DNA from: Olavius algarvensis Delta 4 endosymbiont
GTDB taxonomy: Bacteria; Desulfobacterota; Desulfobacteria; Desulfobacterales; CAJINA01
Assembly (NCBI GenBank): GCA_905176665.1
Contig: CAJINA010000246.1
Location: 1 to 64,000 of the forward strand
Direction: 5' to 3'
DNA length: 64,000 nt
Every line of letters begins with the position of its first letter. Within the stretch, counting starts at the first letter, position 1. The notes under the pieces were generated by a model. The model was not told where the DNA came from. It searched no databases and worked only from the letters and a program-made list of their open reading frames with translations. A program made the translations under genes and the position numbers. This document shows positions 26,371 through 34,292 of the stretch, piece by piece.

Positions 26371-28581
26371 ATGACCCGGGAACACCATGAGAACGTAGCG
26401 GAACTGTTAAACCTGCGCAAAGGCCAGGTGGGGGCCACGGCCGAGCTCCTGGATGATGGCGCGACCATCCCCTTTATAGCCCGTTACCGCAAGGAAGCCA
26501 CCGGCAGTCTGGATGAAGTAGCCCTTACTGCCATCCGCGACCACCTGAAACTGCTAAAAGACCTGGATACCCGCAAAAAAGCGGTCCTGAAATCGCTGGA
26601 TCAAAACGGACATCTGACCAGGGAATTGCAGCAACAGATTCTGGCCGCGGAATCCATGGCCCGGATAGAGGATATCTACCTGCCCTTTCGGCCCAAGCGA
26701 CGCACCCGGGCCAGCCAGGCCAGGCAGAAGGGCCTGGCCCCTCTCGCTGAGGTGCTTATGCAGCAAACCGGCCGCGACCCGCTGAATACGGCGGTCGAGT
26801 ATGTCGATCCGGAAAAGGACGTGGAGACTGTCGATGAGGCTCTGGCCGGTGCCCGGGACATCATCGCCGAAATGGTCAACGAAGATTCCCATGCCAGAGA
26901 TCGACTCCGCCAGCTGTATCGCGCCCGCAGCGAATTTGTTTCCACGGTGGCTAAAGAACAGGAGGAATCCGGAAACAAGTATCGGGATTATTTCAATTAT
27001 CGAGAAATGGCCTCCCAGGCGCCGTCGCACCGCATCCTGGCTATGCGCCGGGGCGAAAAAGAAGGCTTTTTGAATCTGACCATCGCCCCGTCGGAGTCAG
27101 AAGCGCTGGCCATTTTGGAAGAATTGTTCATAACCGGCCACGGTGCGGACGCTGAGCAGGTAGCGCTGGCGGTTTGTGACGGCTATCGGCGCTTGCTGGC
27201 CCGCTCGATGGAGACGGAAATGCGGTTATTCACCAAAGAGCAGGCTGATCGTGAAGCCATCCGGGTCTTTGCCGACAACCTGCGGCAGCTCCTGCTCGCC
27301 GCCCCCCTCGGTCCCAAGCGCATCCTGAGCCTGGACCCGGGCTTTCGAACCGGATGCAAATTGGTCTGTTTGGACCGCCAGGGCAAGCTGCTGCACCACG
27401 AAACGATATATCCGCATTCATCGACCCAAAAAGCGGCCGCTGCACGGCAAAAAATCCCCCAATTGTGCCACCGTTTTGCCATCGAAGCGATTGCGGTGGG
27501 TAACGGAACGGCGGGAAAAGAAACGGAAGCCTTCTTGCGAGCCCTTTCCTGGAAGCCGTCCCTGCCCATTGTTATGGTAAATGAGAGCGGCGCCTCCATT
27601 TATTCAGCTTCCCCGGCCGCCCGGGAGGAATTTCCGGACCTGGATCTGACGGTCCGAGGGGCGATTTCCATAGCCCGGCGGCTGATGGATCCTCTGGCTG
27701 AGCTGGTCAAAATCGACCCTAAATCTATCGGCGTGGGACAGTATCAACACGATGTGGACCAGGGCGCCTTAAAGCAGGCCCTGGATGACACCGTCGCCAG
27801 CTGTGTCAATGCCGTCGGTGTCGATGTAAACCGGGCCAGCCCGCAATTGTTAACCTATGTATCCGGCATCGGGCCGCAAATTGCAGGAAACATTGTTGAT
27901 TTTCGTAATGAAAATGGACCTTTCCGTAAAAGAACCATGCTTCGGCAAGTCTCCCGCCTGGGTCCGAAAGCCTTTCAGCAAGCAGCCGGATTTCTGAGAA
28001 TTCAAAACGGGGACAATCCGTTGGATGCCAGCGCTGTTCATCCGGAAAGCTATCCGATCGTGGCCCGAATGGCCCGCGATCTGGCCTGCACCCCCGACCG
28101 GTTGATGGCGGACGCCCGGCTGCGCCAATCAATTGAGGTCGAACGCTACCTAACGCCGGATGTCGGCCTGCCGACCCTCGTGGATATCCTGGCCGAGTTG
28201 GATAAGCCGGGCCGGGATCCCCGACAGGAATTTGAACTATTTGCTTTTGCCGAAGGAATTGATACACTTGACGACTTGGAACCGGGCATGCGGCTGCCCG
28301 GGGTGGTTACCAATGTCACCGCTTTCGGTGCCTTTGTCGACATTGGTGTTCATCAGGATGGTCTCGTGCACATCAGCCAGATGGCCGATCATTTTGTGAA
28401 AGATCCGGCGGATATCGTCAAGGTACAACAACGGGTCGATGTCACTGTGTTGGAAGTAGACCCAGGCAGATCCCGGATATCACTTTCCCTGAAGGCATCT
28501 GCGGCTGCTCCGGACCGAAAAAAGCGCCCCCAAAGGGGCCGCGTCCCTAAAAAAAAGGCCGCCGGGGGAGCACCTCAATAA
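26371..28581 (+). CDS. tex: Tex family RNA-binding transcription accessory protein
   Basis: Tex is a conserved cytoplasmic nucleic-acid-binding protein implicated in transcription and stress tolerance. Domains in order: N-terminal helical Tex_N (about 5-190), YqgF-like RNase-H fold with 'LSLDPGFRTGCKLVCLD' (about 320-440), helix-hairpin-helix repeats ('LLTYVSGIGPQIAGNIV'; about 490-560), and a C-terminal S1 RNA-binding domain ('GVVTNVTAFGAFVDIGVHQDG', about 640-710). A basic tail follows. At 736 residues it has the usual length. AAGGAGA precedes the ATG. Confidence 0.95.
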   Translation: MTREHHENVAELLNLRKGQVGATAELLDDGATIPFIARYRKEATGSLDEVALTAIRDHLKLLKDLDTRKKAVLKSLDQNGHLTRELQQQILAAESMARIEDIYLPFRPKRRTRASQARQKGLAPLAEVLMQQTGRDPLNTAVEYVDPEKDVETVDEALAGARDIIAEMVNEDSHARDRLRQLYRARSEFVSTVAKEQEESGNKYRDYFNYREMASQAPSHRILAMRRGEKEGFLNLTIAPSESEALAILEELFITGHGADAEQVALAVCDGYRRLLARSMETEMRLFTKEQADREAIRVFADNLRQLLLAAPLGPKRILSLDPGFRTGCKLVCLDRQGKLLHHETIYPHSSTQKAAAARQKIPQLCHRFAIEAIAVGNGTAGKETEAFLRALSWKPSLPIVMVNESGASIYSASPAAREEFPDLDLTVRGAISIARRLMDPLAELVKIDPKSIGVGQYQHDVDQGALKQALDDTVASCVNAVGVDVNRASPQLLTYVSGIGPQIAGNIVDFRNENGPFRKRTMLRQVSRLGPKAFQQAAGFLRIQNGDNPLDASAVHPESYPIVARMARDLACTPDRLMADARLRQSIEVERYLTPDVGLPTLVDILAELDKPGRDPRQEFELFAFAEGIDTLDDLEPGMRLPGVVTNVTAFGAFVDIGVHQDGLVHISQMADHFVKDPADIVKVQQRVDVTVLEVDPGRSRISLSLKASAAAPDRKKRPQRGRVPKKKAAGGAPQ

Positions 28582-28663
28582 CCAGCGACACCCTTCAATG
28601 ATGCCTTTGCCGGATTAGGGACTTAAAAAACCGACCGTTAGTCACACCAAAGGGAGACCTGTC

Positions 28664-29110
28664 TTGAAAGCAGTCATTCAACGGGTAAGCAGCGGTTCCG
28701 TATCCGTTGCCGGTGACGTCACCGGCCGTATCCAGCAGGGATTTGTCGTCCTATTGGGGGTAGCGACCGGGGATGAACGTGAGGACGCCGACTATCTGGC
28801 TGAAAAGATATCCAATTTGCGTGTATTCGAAGACGCGGATAAAAAGATGAACCTTTCCATCCGCGACGTGCACGGCAGCATGCTGGTCATTTCGCAATTT
28901 ACGCTATTGGCTGACTGCCGCAAAGGAAGGCGGCCCTCTTTTGGGTCAGCCGCCCGGCCGGAGGCAGCCAACAATTTATATGCCTATTTCGTGCAGCAAG
29001 TCCGCGATAGGCAGATTCCGGTTGAAACCGGCCGCTTTGGCGCTTATATGGCGGTATCGATCGAAAACGACGGGCCGGTGACGATCATTCTCAACAGCCG
29101 GGATAAATAG
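28664..29110 (+). CDS. dtd: D-aminoacyl-tRNA deacylase
   Basis: DTD removes D-amino acids mischarged to tRNA. The 148-residue protein has the full family pattern: 'MKAVIQRV..GSVSV' start, 'GFVVLLGV..GD', 'SQFTLLADCRKGRRPSF' (with the catalytic SQFTL region at about 77-81) and 'TGRFGAYM.VSIENDGPVTII' (Gly-cisPro-type motif variant near the end). It starts with TTG, preceded by AAAGGGAG. It sits between tex and dacB on the same strand. Confidence 0.94.
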   Translation: MKAVIQRVSSGSVSVAGDVTGRIQQGFVVLLGVATGDEREDADYLAEKISNLRVFEDADKKMNLSIRDVHGSMLVISQFTLLADCRKGRRPSFGSAARPEAANNLYAYFVQQVRDRQIPVETGRFGAYMAVSIENDGPVTIILNSRDK

Positions 29111-29142
29111 CATCCCGCAGACCGACTGCGCAAAGGATTCTA

Positions 29143-30414
29143 TTGGTGGGTACCTGCTCAGCATATGCAGCCGTGCTCTTAACACTTGCCGGGCGTAGGA
29201 CCTGCGGCCTGGTCCTGTGCTGCGCTCTGGCGCTGGGCTGTCTGTCCGCAGAACTGCAGGCCGCCGGCCAAGAGCGGGTCCTGCGCTTGATTGGAGCCCA
29301 GGATGCCCTGGTCCTGGCCGGTCCCGATGACACTATTCTTTTACAAAAAAACGCGGATACACCGCTCATTCCAGCGTCTACCCTCAAATTGGTGAGCGCC
29401 CTGGCGGTGATGGACGCCCTGGGTCGCGACCACCGGTTCGAGACGCACTTTTACACCTCGACAAGTGATGCGGTTACCATCAAGGGCTTCGGTGATCCAC
29501 TGCTTGTTTCGGAAATCGTAGCGGACATGGCGGCCGCCTTTCACGCGGCGACGCAACACAGCAATATACGGATCCGGCGCCTGTATGTGGATGATACTTA
29601 TTTCAAAAAACCGATAAAAATCCCCGGCACGACGCCCTCAACCCAGCCCTATGACGCCCCGCCCGGGGCATTTTGCGTGAATTTCAATACGGTGAACTAC
29701 CGGATCGTCGATGGCAACATTCACAGCGCGGAACCACAGACGCCGCTGCTCCCCTTTGCCGCGCAAATGATCCGTCGGAATCATTCCGGAACCGGCGATC
29801 GGATTGTTCTCTCCCACGATAAGGATGCCATTGCCCTTTACGCGGCCCGGTTGTGCGCCCATTTTCTGACCCGCACCAATTCACCGGTGGTTGAGCAGGT
29901 CGGATTACGGCCCGTGGACCCGGCGGCCGATACCCGTCTCCTGGTGTATCGCTCCCCTCTGCGTTTGACCGATCTTGTTCAAAAAATGATGGCGTATTCC
30001 AACAACTTCATTGCGAACCAGATGGTCATTGCGGCAGGTGCCAACCGGTACGGCCCGCCCGGCACGTTGGCCAAAGGTGTCCGCATGCTCAAAGCGTATT
30101 GCCGACAAACATTGGACCTGCAACATTTTACCATTGTGGAAGGATCGGGAATTGCACGCCAGAACCGCATGACAGCCCGGTCGCTGCTGCGGGTACTGAC
30201 GACATTCGAACCCCATCGCAACCTGCTGCGCAACCAGAAAGATGAATATTTCAAAACCGGCACCCTTACGGGAGTCAGCTCGCGGGTGGGATACCTCCGC
30301 CGGCCAGCCGGTGGTTTTTACCGTTTCGTAATTATGATGAATACGCCAGGCCGGTCGGCGGTCCGTGTCAAACGAGCGCTTGGGGACTATCTAAAGGAAA
30401 ATCATTTCCCTTAG
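29143..30414 (+). CDS. dacB: D-alanyl-D-alanine carboxypeptidase/endopeptidase (PBP4, S13 family)
   Basis: A periplasmic low-molecular-weight penicillin-binding protein that trims or cleaves peptidoglycan cross-links. It has a hydrophobic export signal (about residues 8-45), then active-site motifs S-x-x-K (STLK, about 78-81), S-x-N (SNN in 'AYSNNFIAN') and K-T-G (KTGTLTG, near 370). The 423-residue length is slightly short for PBP4. The start is TTG, with AAAGGA upstream. Its last 47 bases overlap the 3' end of folE2 on the other strand. Confidence 0.86.
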   Translation: MVGTCSAYAAVLLTLAGRRTCGLVLCCALALGCLSAELQAAGQERVLRLIGAQDALVLAGPDDTILLQKNADTPLIPASTLKLVSALAVMDALGRDHRFETHFYTSTSDAVTIKGFGDPLLVSEIVADMAAAFHAATQHSNIRIRRLYVDDTYFKKPIKIPGTTPSTQPYDAPPGAFCVNFNTVNYRIVDGNIHSAEPQTPLLPFAAQMIRRNHSGTGDRIVLSHDKDAIALYAARLCAHFLTRTNSPVVEQVGLRPVDPAADTRLLVYRSPLRLTDLVQKMMAYSNNFIANQMVIAAGANRYGPPGTLAKGVRMLKAYCRQTLDLQHFTIVEGSGIARQNRMTARSLLRVLTTFEPHRNLLRNQKDEYFKTGTLTGVSSRVGYLRRPAGGFYRFVIMMNTPGRSAVRVKRALGDYLKENHFP

Positions 30415-31180
30415 AATTCATGATGTGAGCGTAGGCGCTGTGGTTGTGGATGGATTCAAAATTCTCGGCACTAACCGAAAACCAGGTGATGTTATCGTCC
30501 TTGTTTAATTTCTCGGCAATGTCGCGGACCACATCCTCAACAAACTTCGGATTTTCGTATCCCTTTTCCGTGACATATTTCTCGTCCACCCGTTTGAGGA
30601 CTGAAAACACCTCGCAGGACGCCGTCGATTCAACCAGCTCGATCATGTCCTCCATCCAGATAAATTTCTTGAAACGGGTGCTCAGGTGCACTTCCCCCCT
30701 CTGGTTGTGGGCCCCGGCATCACTGATTTCCTTTGAGCAGGGGCAAACCGAAGAGATGGGCACCACCACCTCGGAGATCAGATCGACCTTGTGGTCGGGG
30801 CCGCTGGAACCGGAAATCCGGCAAGTGTAATCCAGCAAACCCGGCGCTTTGGACATGGGGGCGGCTTTCTCGATGAAATAGGGAAAGGAAACTTCGATAT
30901 GGGCCGAGGCCGCATTGAGGTGTTTTTTCATCTGACCGAGCACATCCGCAATGCCCTGCAGTGATATTTCCGGGCGCAGGAGGTGCAGGATTTCGACGAA
31001 GCGACTCATGTGGGTGCCCTTGTATTCATGGGGCAGATCGACATACATATTGATGGTGGCGACCGTGTTTTGCACCTCGTTTTTCCTGTCAAGAACCGTA
31101 ATGGGATAGCGCAGGTTCTTGATGCCGACCTTGTCAATGGGAATATTTCTAAAATCCCTCTGATTTTGTATGTCTTTCAT
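30368..31180 (-). CDS. folE2: GTP cyclohydrolase FolE2 (type IB)
   Basis: FolE2 converts GTP to 7,8-dihydroneopterin triphosphate, the first step of folate (and queuosine-precursor) synthesis. It is the FolE-unrelated type IB enzyme that uses various metals. The 270-residue product shows 'DIQNQRDFRNIPIDKVGIKNLRYPI' at the start, 'EVVVPISSVCPCSKEIS' with the metal-site Cys, and 'GAHNQRGEVHLS'. I chose the ATG at 31180 over an upstream methionine. It is last in a run greA-rpoZ-ttcA-folE2. Confidence 0.93.
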   Translation of the reverse strand: MKDIQNQRDFRNIPIDKVGIKNLRYPITVLDRKNEVQNTVATINMYVDLPHEYKGTHMSRFVEILHLLRPEISLQGIADVLGQMKKHLNAASAHIEVSFPYFIEKAAPMSKAPGLLDYTCRISGSSGPDHKVDLISEVVVPISSVCPCSKEISDAGAHNQRGEVHLSTRFKKFIWMEDMIELVESTASCEVFSVLKRVDEKYVTEKGYENPKFVEDVVRDIAEKLNKDDNITWFSVSAENFESIHNHSAYAHIMNSKGNDFPLDSPQALV

Positions 31181-31216
31181 GGGAATCAATACTCTTAAAG
31201 CTTGGCTTCGCATACC

Positions 31217-31960
31217 TCAAAGGAGGTAGTCTTGCTTTACATGGTGCAGCGCCCTGAAAATGTTGCCCCTGATTTTTCGGTTGGTGCGGTAAAGATCCGT
31301 CAGCATTTTCTTGACCGCGTACCGTTTGGACTGCTTGGCCGAGGGGCAGGCAGTCTCAAACACTGGAAACTCCATCAACTCTGAAAACTTGCGTATAATA
31401 TCCTCGTCCAAAAAAGCCAGGGGTCGAATGATGGTCATGGCCCCTTTGAAAAATTCCTGCCGGGGAGCCATGGTACTGATCTCGCCGGCGTAAAACATAT
31501 TGAGAAACAAGGTCTCAATGATGTCATCTTTGTGGTGTCCCAGGGCCAGTTTGCGGGCGCCGATGTCTTCGGCCAGTTCAAAAAGCCGCTTCCGCCGCAG
31601 CCGTGAACATAAAAAACAGGGGTTTTCCCTGTTTTCCGCGCTGTGCGCAACCAGACCGTGGTCCGTATATTCGACAATCAGTTGGATGCCGATATCATCG
31701 CAATAGGCAGCCAGTCGGTCGGCGAATCCATTTTCAAAGCCGGGATCAATGTAGATGGCAGTCAGGTCATAATCTACCGGAATATGTTTGAGCCGGTTTT
31801 TCAATATCCAGCAGAGTGTCAGGCTGTCTTTGCCACCCGACAAGCCGACGGCCAGTTTTTCCCCAGCCGCAATCATGTCATAGGTGTGGATGGCTTTACC
31901 GACACCGCTGTTGATCGCCCTGTAGACGAACGTTCTATTCCTTCTCTGGCTGATCTTCAT
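31217..31960 (-). CDS. ttcA: tRNA 2-thiocytidine synthetase TtcA-like PP-loop ATPase
   Basis: Predicted tRNA thiolation enzyme (s2C32-type) of the TtcA branch. It carries the PP-loop SGGKDS (41-46) and the Cys pair in 'PCFLCSRLRRKRLFE' (about 115-120) that in TtcA helps hold a 4Fe-4S cluster, then 'ALGHHKDDIIETLFLNMFYAGE'. At 247 residues it is shorter than E. coli TtcA (~310), so calling it ttcA rather than a close paralogue is an inference. Its start lies inside the 3' end of rpoZ (26-base overlap). Confidence 0.85.
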   Translation of the reverse strand: MKISQRRNRTFVYRAINSGVGKAIHTYDMIAAGEKLAVGLSGGKDSLTLCWILKNRLKHIPVDYDLTAIYIDPGFENGFADRLAAYCDDIGIQLIVEYTDHGLVAHSAENRENPCFLCSRLRRKRLFELAEDIGARKLALGHHKDDIIETLFLNMFYAGEISTMAPRQEFFKGAMTIIRPLAFLDEDIIRKFSELMEFPVFETACPSAKQSKRYAVKKMLTDLYRTNRKIRGNIFRALHHVKQDYLL

Positions 31961-32153
31961 CCCCTGGCAGCTGCACGGTCACTTTTCCGGCGGCGATTTC
32001 GCGCAGTGACACGACAATGTCTTCATTTTTCGGGGAGTTTACCAGATAATCCGATCCTTCGCGGATCTGTCGCACTCGCTTTGAAACCATATTGACCAGC
32101 AGAAACCGGTTGGGTATCCTTTTCAGGCAATCTTCAACTGTAACTCGCGCCAT
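31935..32153 (-). CDS. rpoZ: DNA-directed RNA polymerase omega subunit
   Basis: A 72-residue omega subunit, which assists RNA polymerase assembly. It begins 'MARVTVEDCLKRIPNRFLLVNMVSKRVRQI', as is standard, and ends with an acidic tail. AAGGAGG precedes the ATG at 32153 on the minus strand. It overlaps ttcA. Confidence 0.94.
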   Translation of the reverse strand: MARVTVEDCLKRIPNRFLLVNMVSKRVRQIREGSDYLVNSPKNEDIVVSLREIAAGKVTVQLPGDEDQPEKE

Positions 32154-32200
32154 GGGCGTCCTCCTTATGGGTAGATTCACGGTTCCAGGCTAAAACCCCT

Positions 32201-32224
32201 TGAACCGCTGAACCTTTGAACCTT
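32201..32224. repeat. three tandem TGAACCNN octamers between greA and rpoZ
   Basis: TGAACCGC, TGAACCTT and TGAACCTT follow one another, then a run of T. The stretch lies in the greA-rpoZ gap. It might be a slippage repeat; no function is suggested. Confidence 0.4.
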
Positions 32225-32240
32225 TTTTTTATGTTATTTT

Positions 32241-32708
32241 TTACAGGATTTCAACTAGTTCGTAATTTCTTTTGCCACCAGGGGCCTGCACGGTAATTTC
32301 GTCGCCCGGTTTTTTACCCAGCATGGCCTTCCCCAGTGGTGATGTAACGGATATCATTCCTTTTTCGATGTCCGATTCGTCCGGGCCGACTATCTGATAC
32401 TCGACACTCTCCTCCGTGTCAATATTTTCCAGCACCACGCGACTGGCGAATACAACTTTGTCTCTAGGCAAAGCAGTCGGGTCAATGACATCCGCACTGG
32501 ATATCTTGTAAGTCAGTTCGTTTATGCGGCCTTCGATGAATCCCTGGCGATCCTTGGCCGCTTCAAACTCGGCATTTTCCGATAAGTCACCGTGGGCGCG
32601 GGCTTCCTCGATGGCCTTGATATTTTCAGGGCGCTCGACCGTTTTCAGGCGGGCCAGTTCTTTTTTGAGTTTTTCATACCCCTGTTTGGTAATCGGCGTC
32701 CTTTCCAA
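32241..32708 (-). CDS. greA: transcription elongation factor GreA
   Basis: GreA rescues backtracked RNA polymerase by stimulating transcript cleavage. The 155-residue product has the N-terminal coiled coil (about 1-75; 'AHGDLSENAEFEAAKDRQGFIEGRI', with the acidic tip) and the C-terminal FKBP-like domain ('GKKPGDEITVQAPGG'). Start: TTG at 32708, giving the usual 'MERTPITKQGYEKLKKEL', with AAGGAG 10 bases upstream. An upstream ATG would add about 24 unrelated residues. Confidence 0.93.
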   Translation of the reverse strand: MERTPITKQGYEKLKKELARLKTVERPENIKAIEEARAHGDLSENAEFEAAKDRQGFIEGRINELTYKISSADVIDPTALPRDKVVFASRVVLENIDTEESVEYQIVGPDESDIEKGMISVTSPLGKAMLGKKPGDEITVQAPGGKRNYELVEIL

Positions 32709-32828
32709 TCCCTTTAATCTCCTTCCGGCTGACTTCTTGGCGAAACTACAAGAAACAGCAACGGAGCAGCCAATCATCACCTGCTCCGGTAATAGATTAC
32801 GTTTTTTGGCGCCCCCCCGGCGAACGAG

Positions 32829-33485
32829 CTAATCGATCATACCGAGAACGGTTGTACCGGCTCTGACCTTCTGGCCGTTCTCTACCTGGACCCGGGCCCG
32901 TTCGGGCAGATAGATATCCAGACGCGAGCCGAAACATATCATGCCGAAACGATCCCCTTTGGCAACGCGGTCGCCCGGCTTGAGGTTACAGATGATACGC
33001 CGGGCTATGAGCCCGGCAACCTGGACAAAACAGATCCGTTTACCCCTGTCGGTTGTCAGCGTGATGGCATTGTATTCATTATCCAATGACGCTTTGTCCA
33101 AGTTCGCCGAAAAGAATTTTCCGGGGTTGTAGCGTATCCCGGATATTGTCCCGCTAAATGGAATCCGATTCACGTGCACGTTGAACACTGACATGAAGAT
33201 GCTGATTTTATTACATCTCTCAGGAAAATGCGGGGAGTTGTCCAACGACTCCACCTTGATGATCTTCCCATCCGCCGGCGCCAGCACGGCACCTTTGATG
33301 TCCGGTGCCATCCGCTCTGGGTTTCTGAAAAACCAGGCGATAAAAGCGATGGACACCGCCCCTACCCAAACAAGCAGCCCCATTCCGGCCAGGGCGAAGG
33401 CCACCGTCAACACAACCGCGGCGAGTAGAAATATGAATCCCGGACGGGCCAGCTTAACGGCTTTTTGTCGCATCGGATTTTCCAT
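32829..33485 (-). CDS. psd: phosphatidylserine decarboxylase (short, archaeal-type)
   Basis: A pyruvoyl enzyme converting phosphatidylserine to phosphatidylethanolamine. The 218-residue short form has two membrane helices near the N-terminus (about 12-55), the 'FFRNPER' motif, 'LAPADGKI', 'FMSVFNVHVNR' and the self-cleavage site Gly-Ser in 'CFGSRLDIY' (about G186-S187), where the pyruvoyl group forms. I chose the ATG at 33485. No pssA gene is visible next to it in this window. Probably downstream of lon-tsaB. Confidence 0.92.
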   Translation of the reverse strand: MENPMRQKAVKLARPGFIFLLAAVVLTVAFALAGMGLLVWVGAVSIAFIAWFFRNPERMAPDIKGAVLAPADGKIIKVESLDNSPHFPERCNKISIFMSVFNVHVNRIPFSGTISGIRYNPGKFFSANLDKASLDNEYNAITLTTDRGKRICFVQVAGLIARRIICNLKPGDRVAKGDRFGMICFGSRLDIYLPERARVQVENGQKVRAGTTVLGMID

Positions 33486-33569
33486 GGCTACATTCCCTGG
33501 GACCACCCGGTATGTTGAACCGCGCGGACGGACTGTTTAATTATTTAAAAGCGTAGGGGTTGTCAATAG

Positions 33570-34292
33570 TTACCGCATTTTATTGTACTCTGCGTCGGAA
33601 CGGCGAATATAGTTGGGTACCAGTTCCACGGTGCGACCGGGGTCCCCGGCCGCCAGTTTCCGTAGAGCCAGGCGGGCGATGGACGCCGCCCGGATATGGT
33701 TCTCGTCTCCCTCGGCAAACCGGGCGTTTTTGCCGGCCTGGTCCGCAATGATATCCCGGTAAACCATCGCACCGCTGCCGATATAAAAGCAGGGACCGTC
33801 AATCGGGGCAACGGCCAACTGCGGGGCCACCACCGCTTCGCTGGTCAGCTTCGTGACCTCACCATCGGAGACAGCATAACGGGCGGCATAGACCTCCCCG
33901 CGACGCGCATCCAGCAGGCAGCAGATCTGCCCGGACACATGCGTCACCTGGTTGGCAAGGGCATCCAGGCTGGACACACCCACGGCCGGTTTGCGCGTAG
34001 CCGCAGCCAGGCCTTTCACCGCTGCCATGCCGATACGCAGCCCGGTAAACGTACCCGGCCCGGCATCCACGGCAAAGGCCGCCACCCGGTCGAGCGTCAC
34101 AGCCGCCTGTTCCAGTAGGCGATCCACCATGGTGGCCAGGTGCTTCGCGTGGGTTTGCTTCCCGGAGTAGTTCAGCTCGGCGATGGTGCCGTTTTGATCT
34201 GCCAGGGCCACGCTGCAGGTGCTGGTAGCCGTATCCACCGCCAGTAGCGTCAAGCTGTTGCTGTTATTTTCTTTTTTTAGATGACCGGGCAC
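33570..34292 (-). CDS. tsaB: tRNA threonylcarbamoyladenosine biosynthesis protein TsaB
   Basis: TsaB supports TsaD in making t6A37 on ANN-decoding tRNAs. The 240-residue protein has the ASKHA beginning 'LLAVDTATSTCSVAL' and the family hallmark 'AVDAGPGTFTGLRIGMAAVKGLA' (about 77-99). The C-terminal half includes 'DARRGEVYAARY'. Its start overlaps the 3' end of lon by 29 bases, so the two genes are coupled. Confidence 0.92.
   Translation of the reverse strand: MPGHLKKENNSNSLTLLAVDTATSTCSVALADQNGTIAELNYSGKQTHAKHLATMVDRLLEQAAVTLDRVAAFAVDAGPGTFTGLRIGMAAVKGLAAATRKPAVGVSSLDALANQVTHVSGQICCLLDARRGEVYAARYAVSDGEVTKLTSEAVVAPQLAVAPIDGPCFYIGSGAMVYRDIIADQAGKNARFAEGDENHIRAASIARLALRKLAAGDPGRTVELVPNYIRRSDAEYNKMR

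Noticed and set aside
32196-32232. terminator after greA
   Set aside because: A T-run is present on the plus strand but no GC stem precedes it, and greA is on the minus strand.
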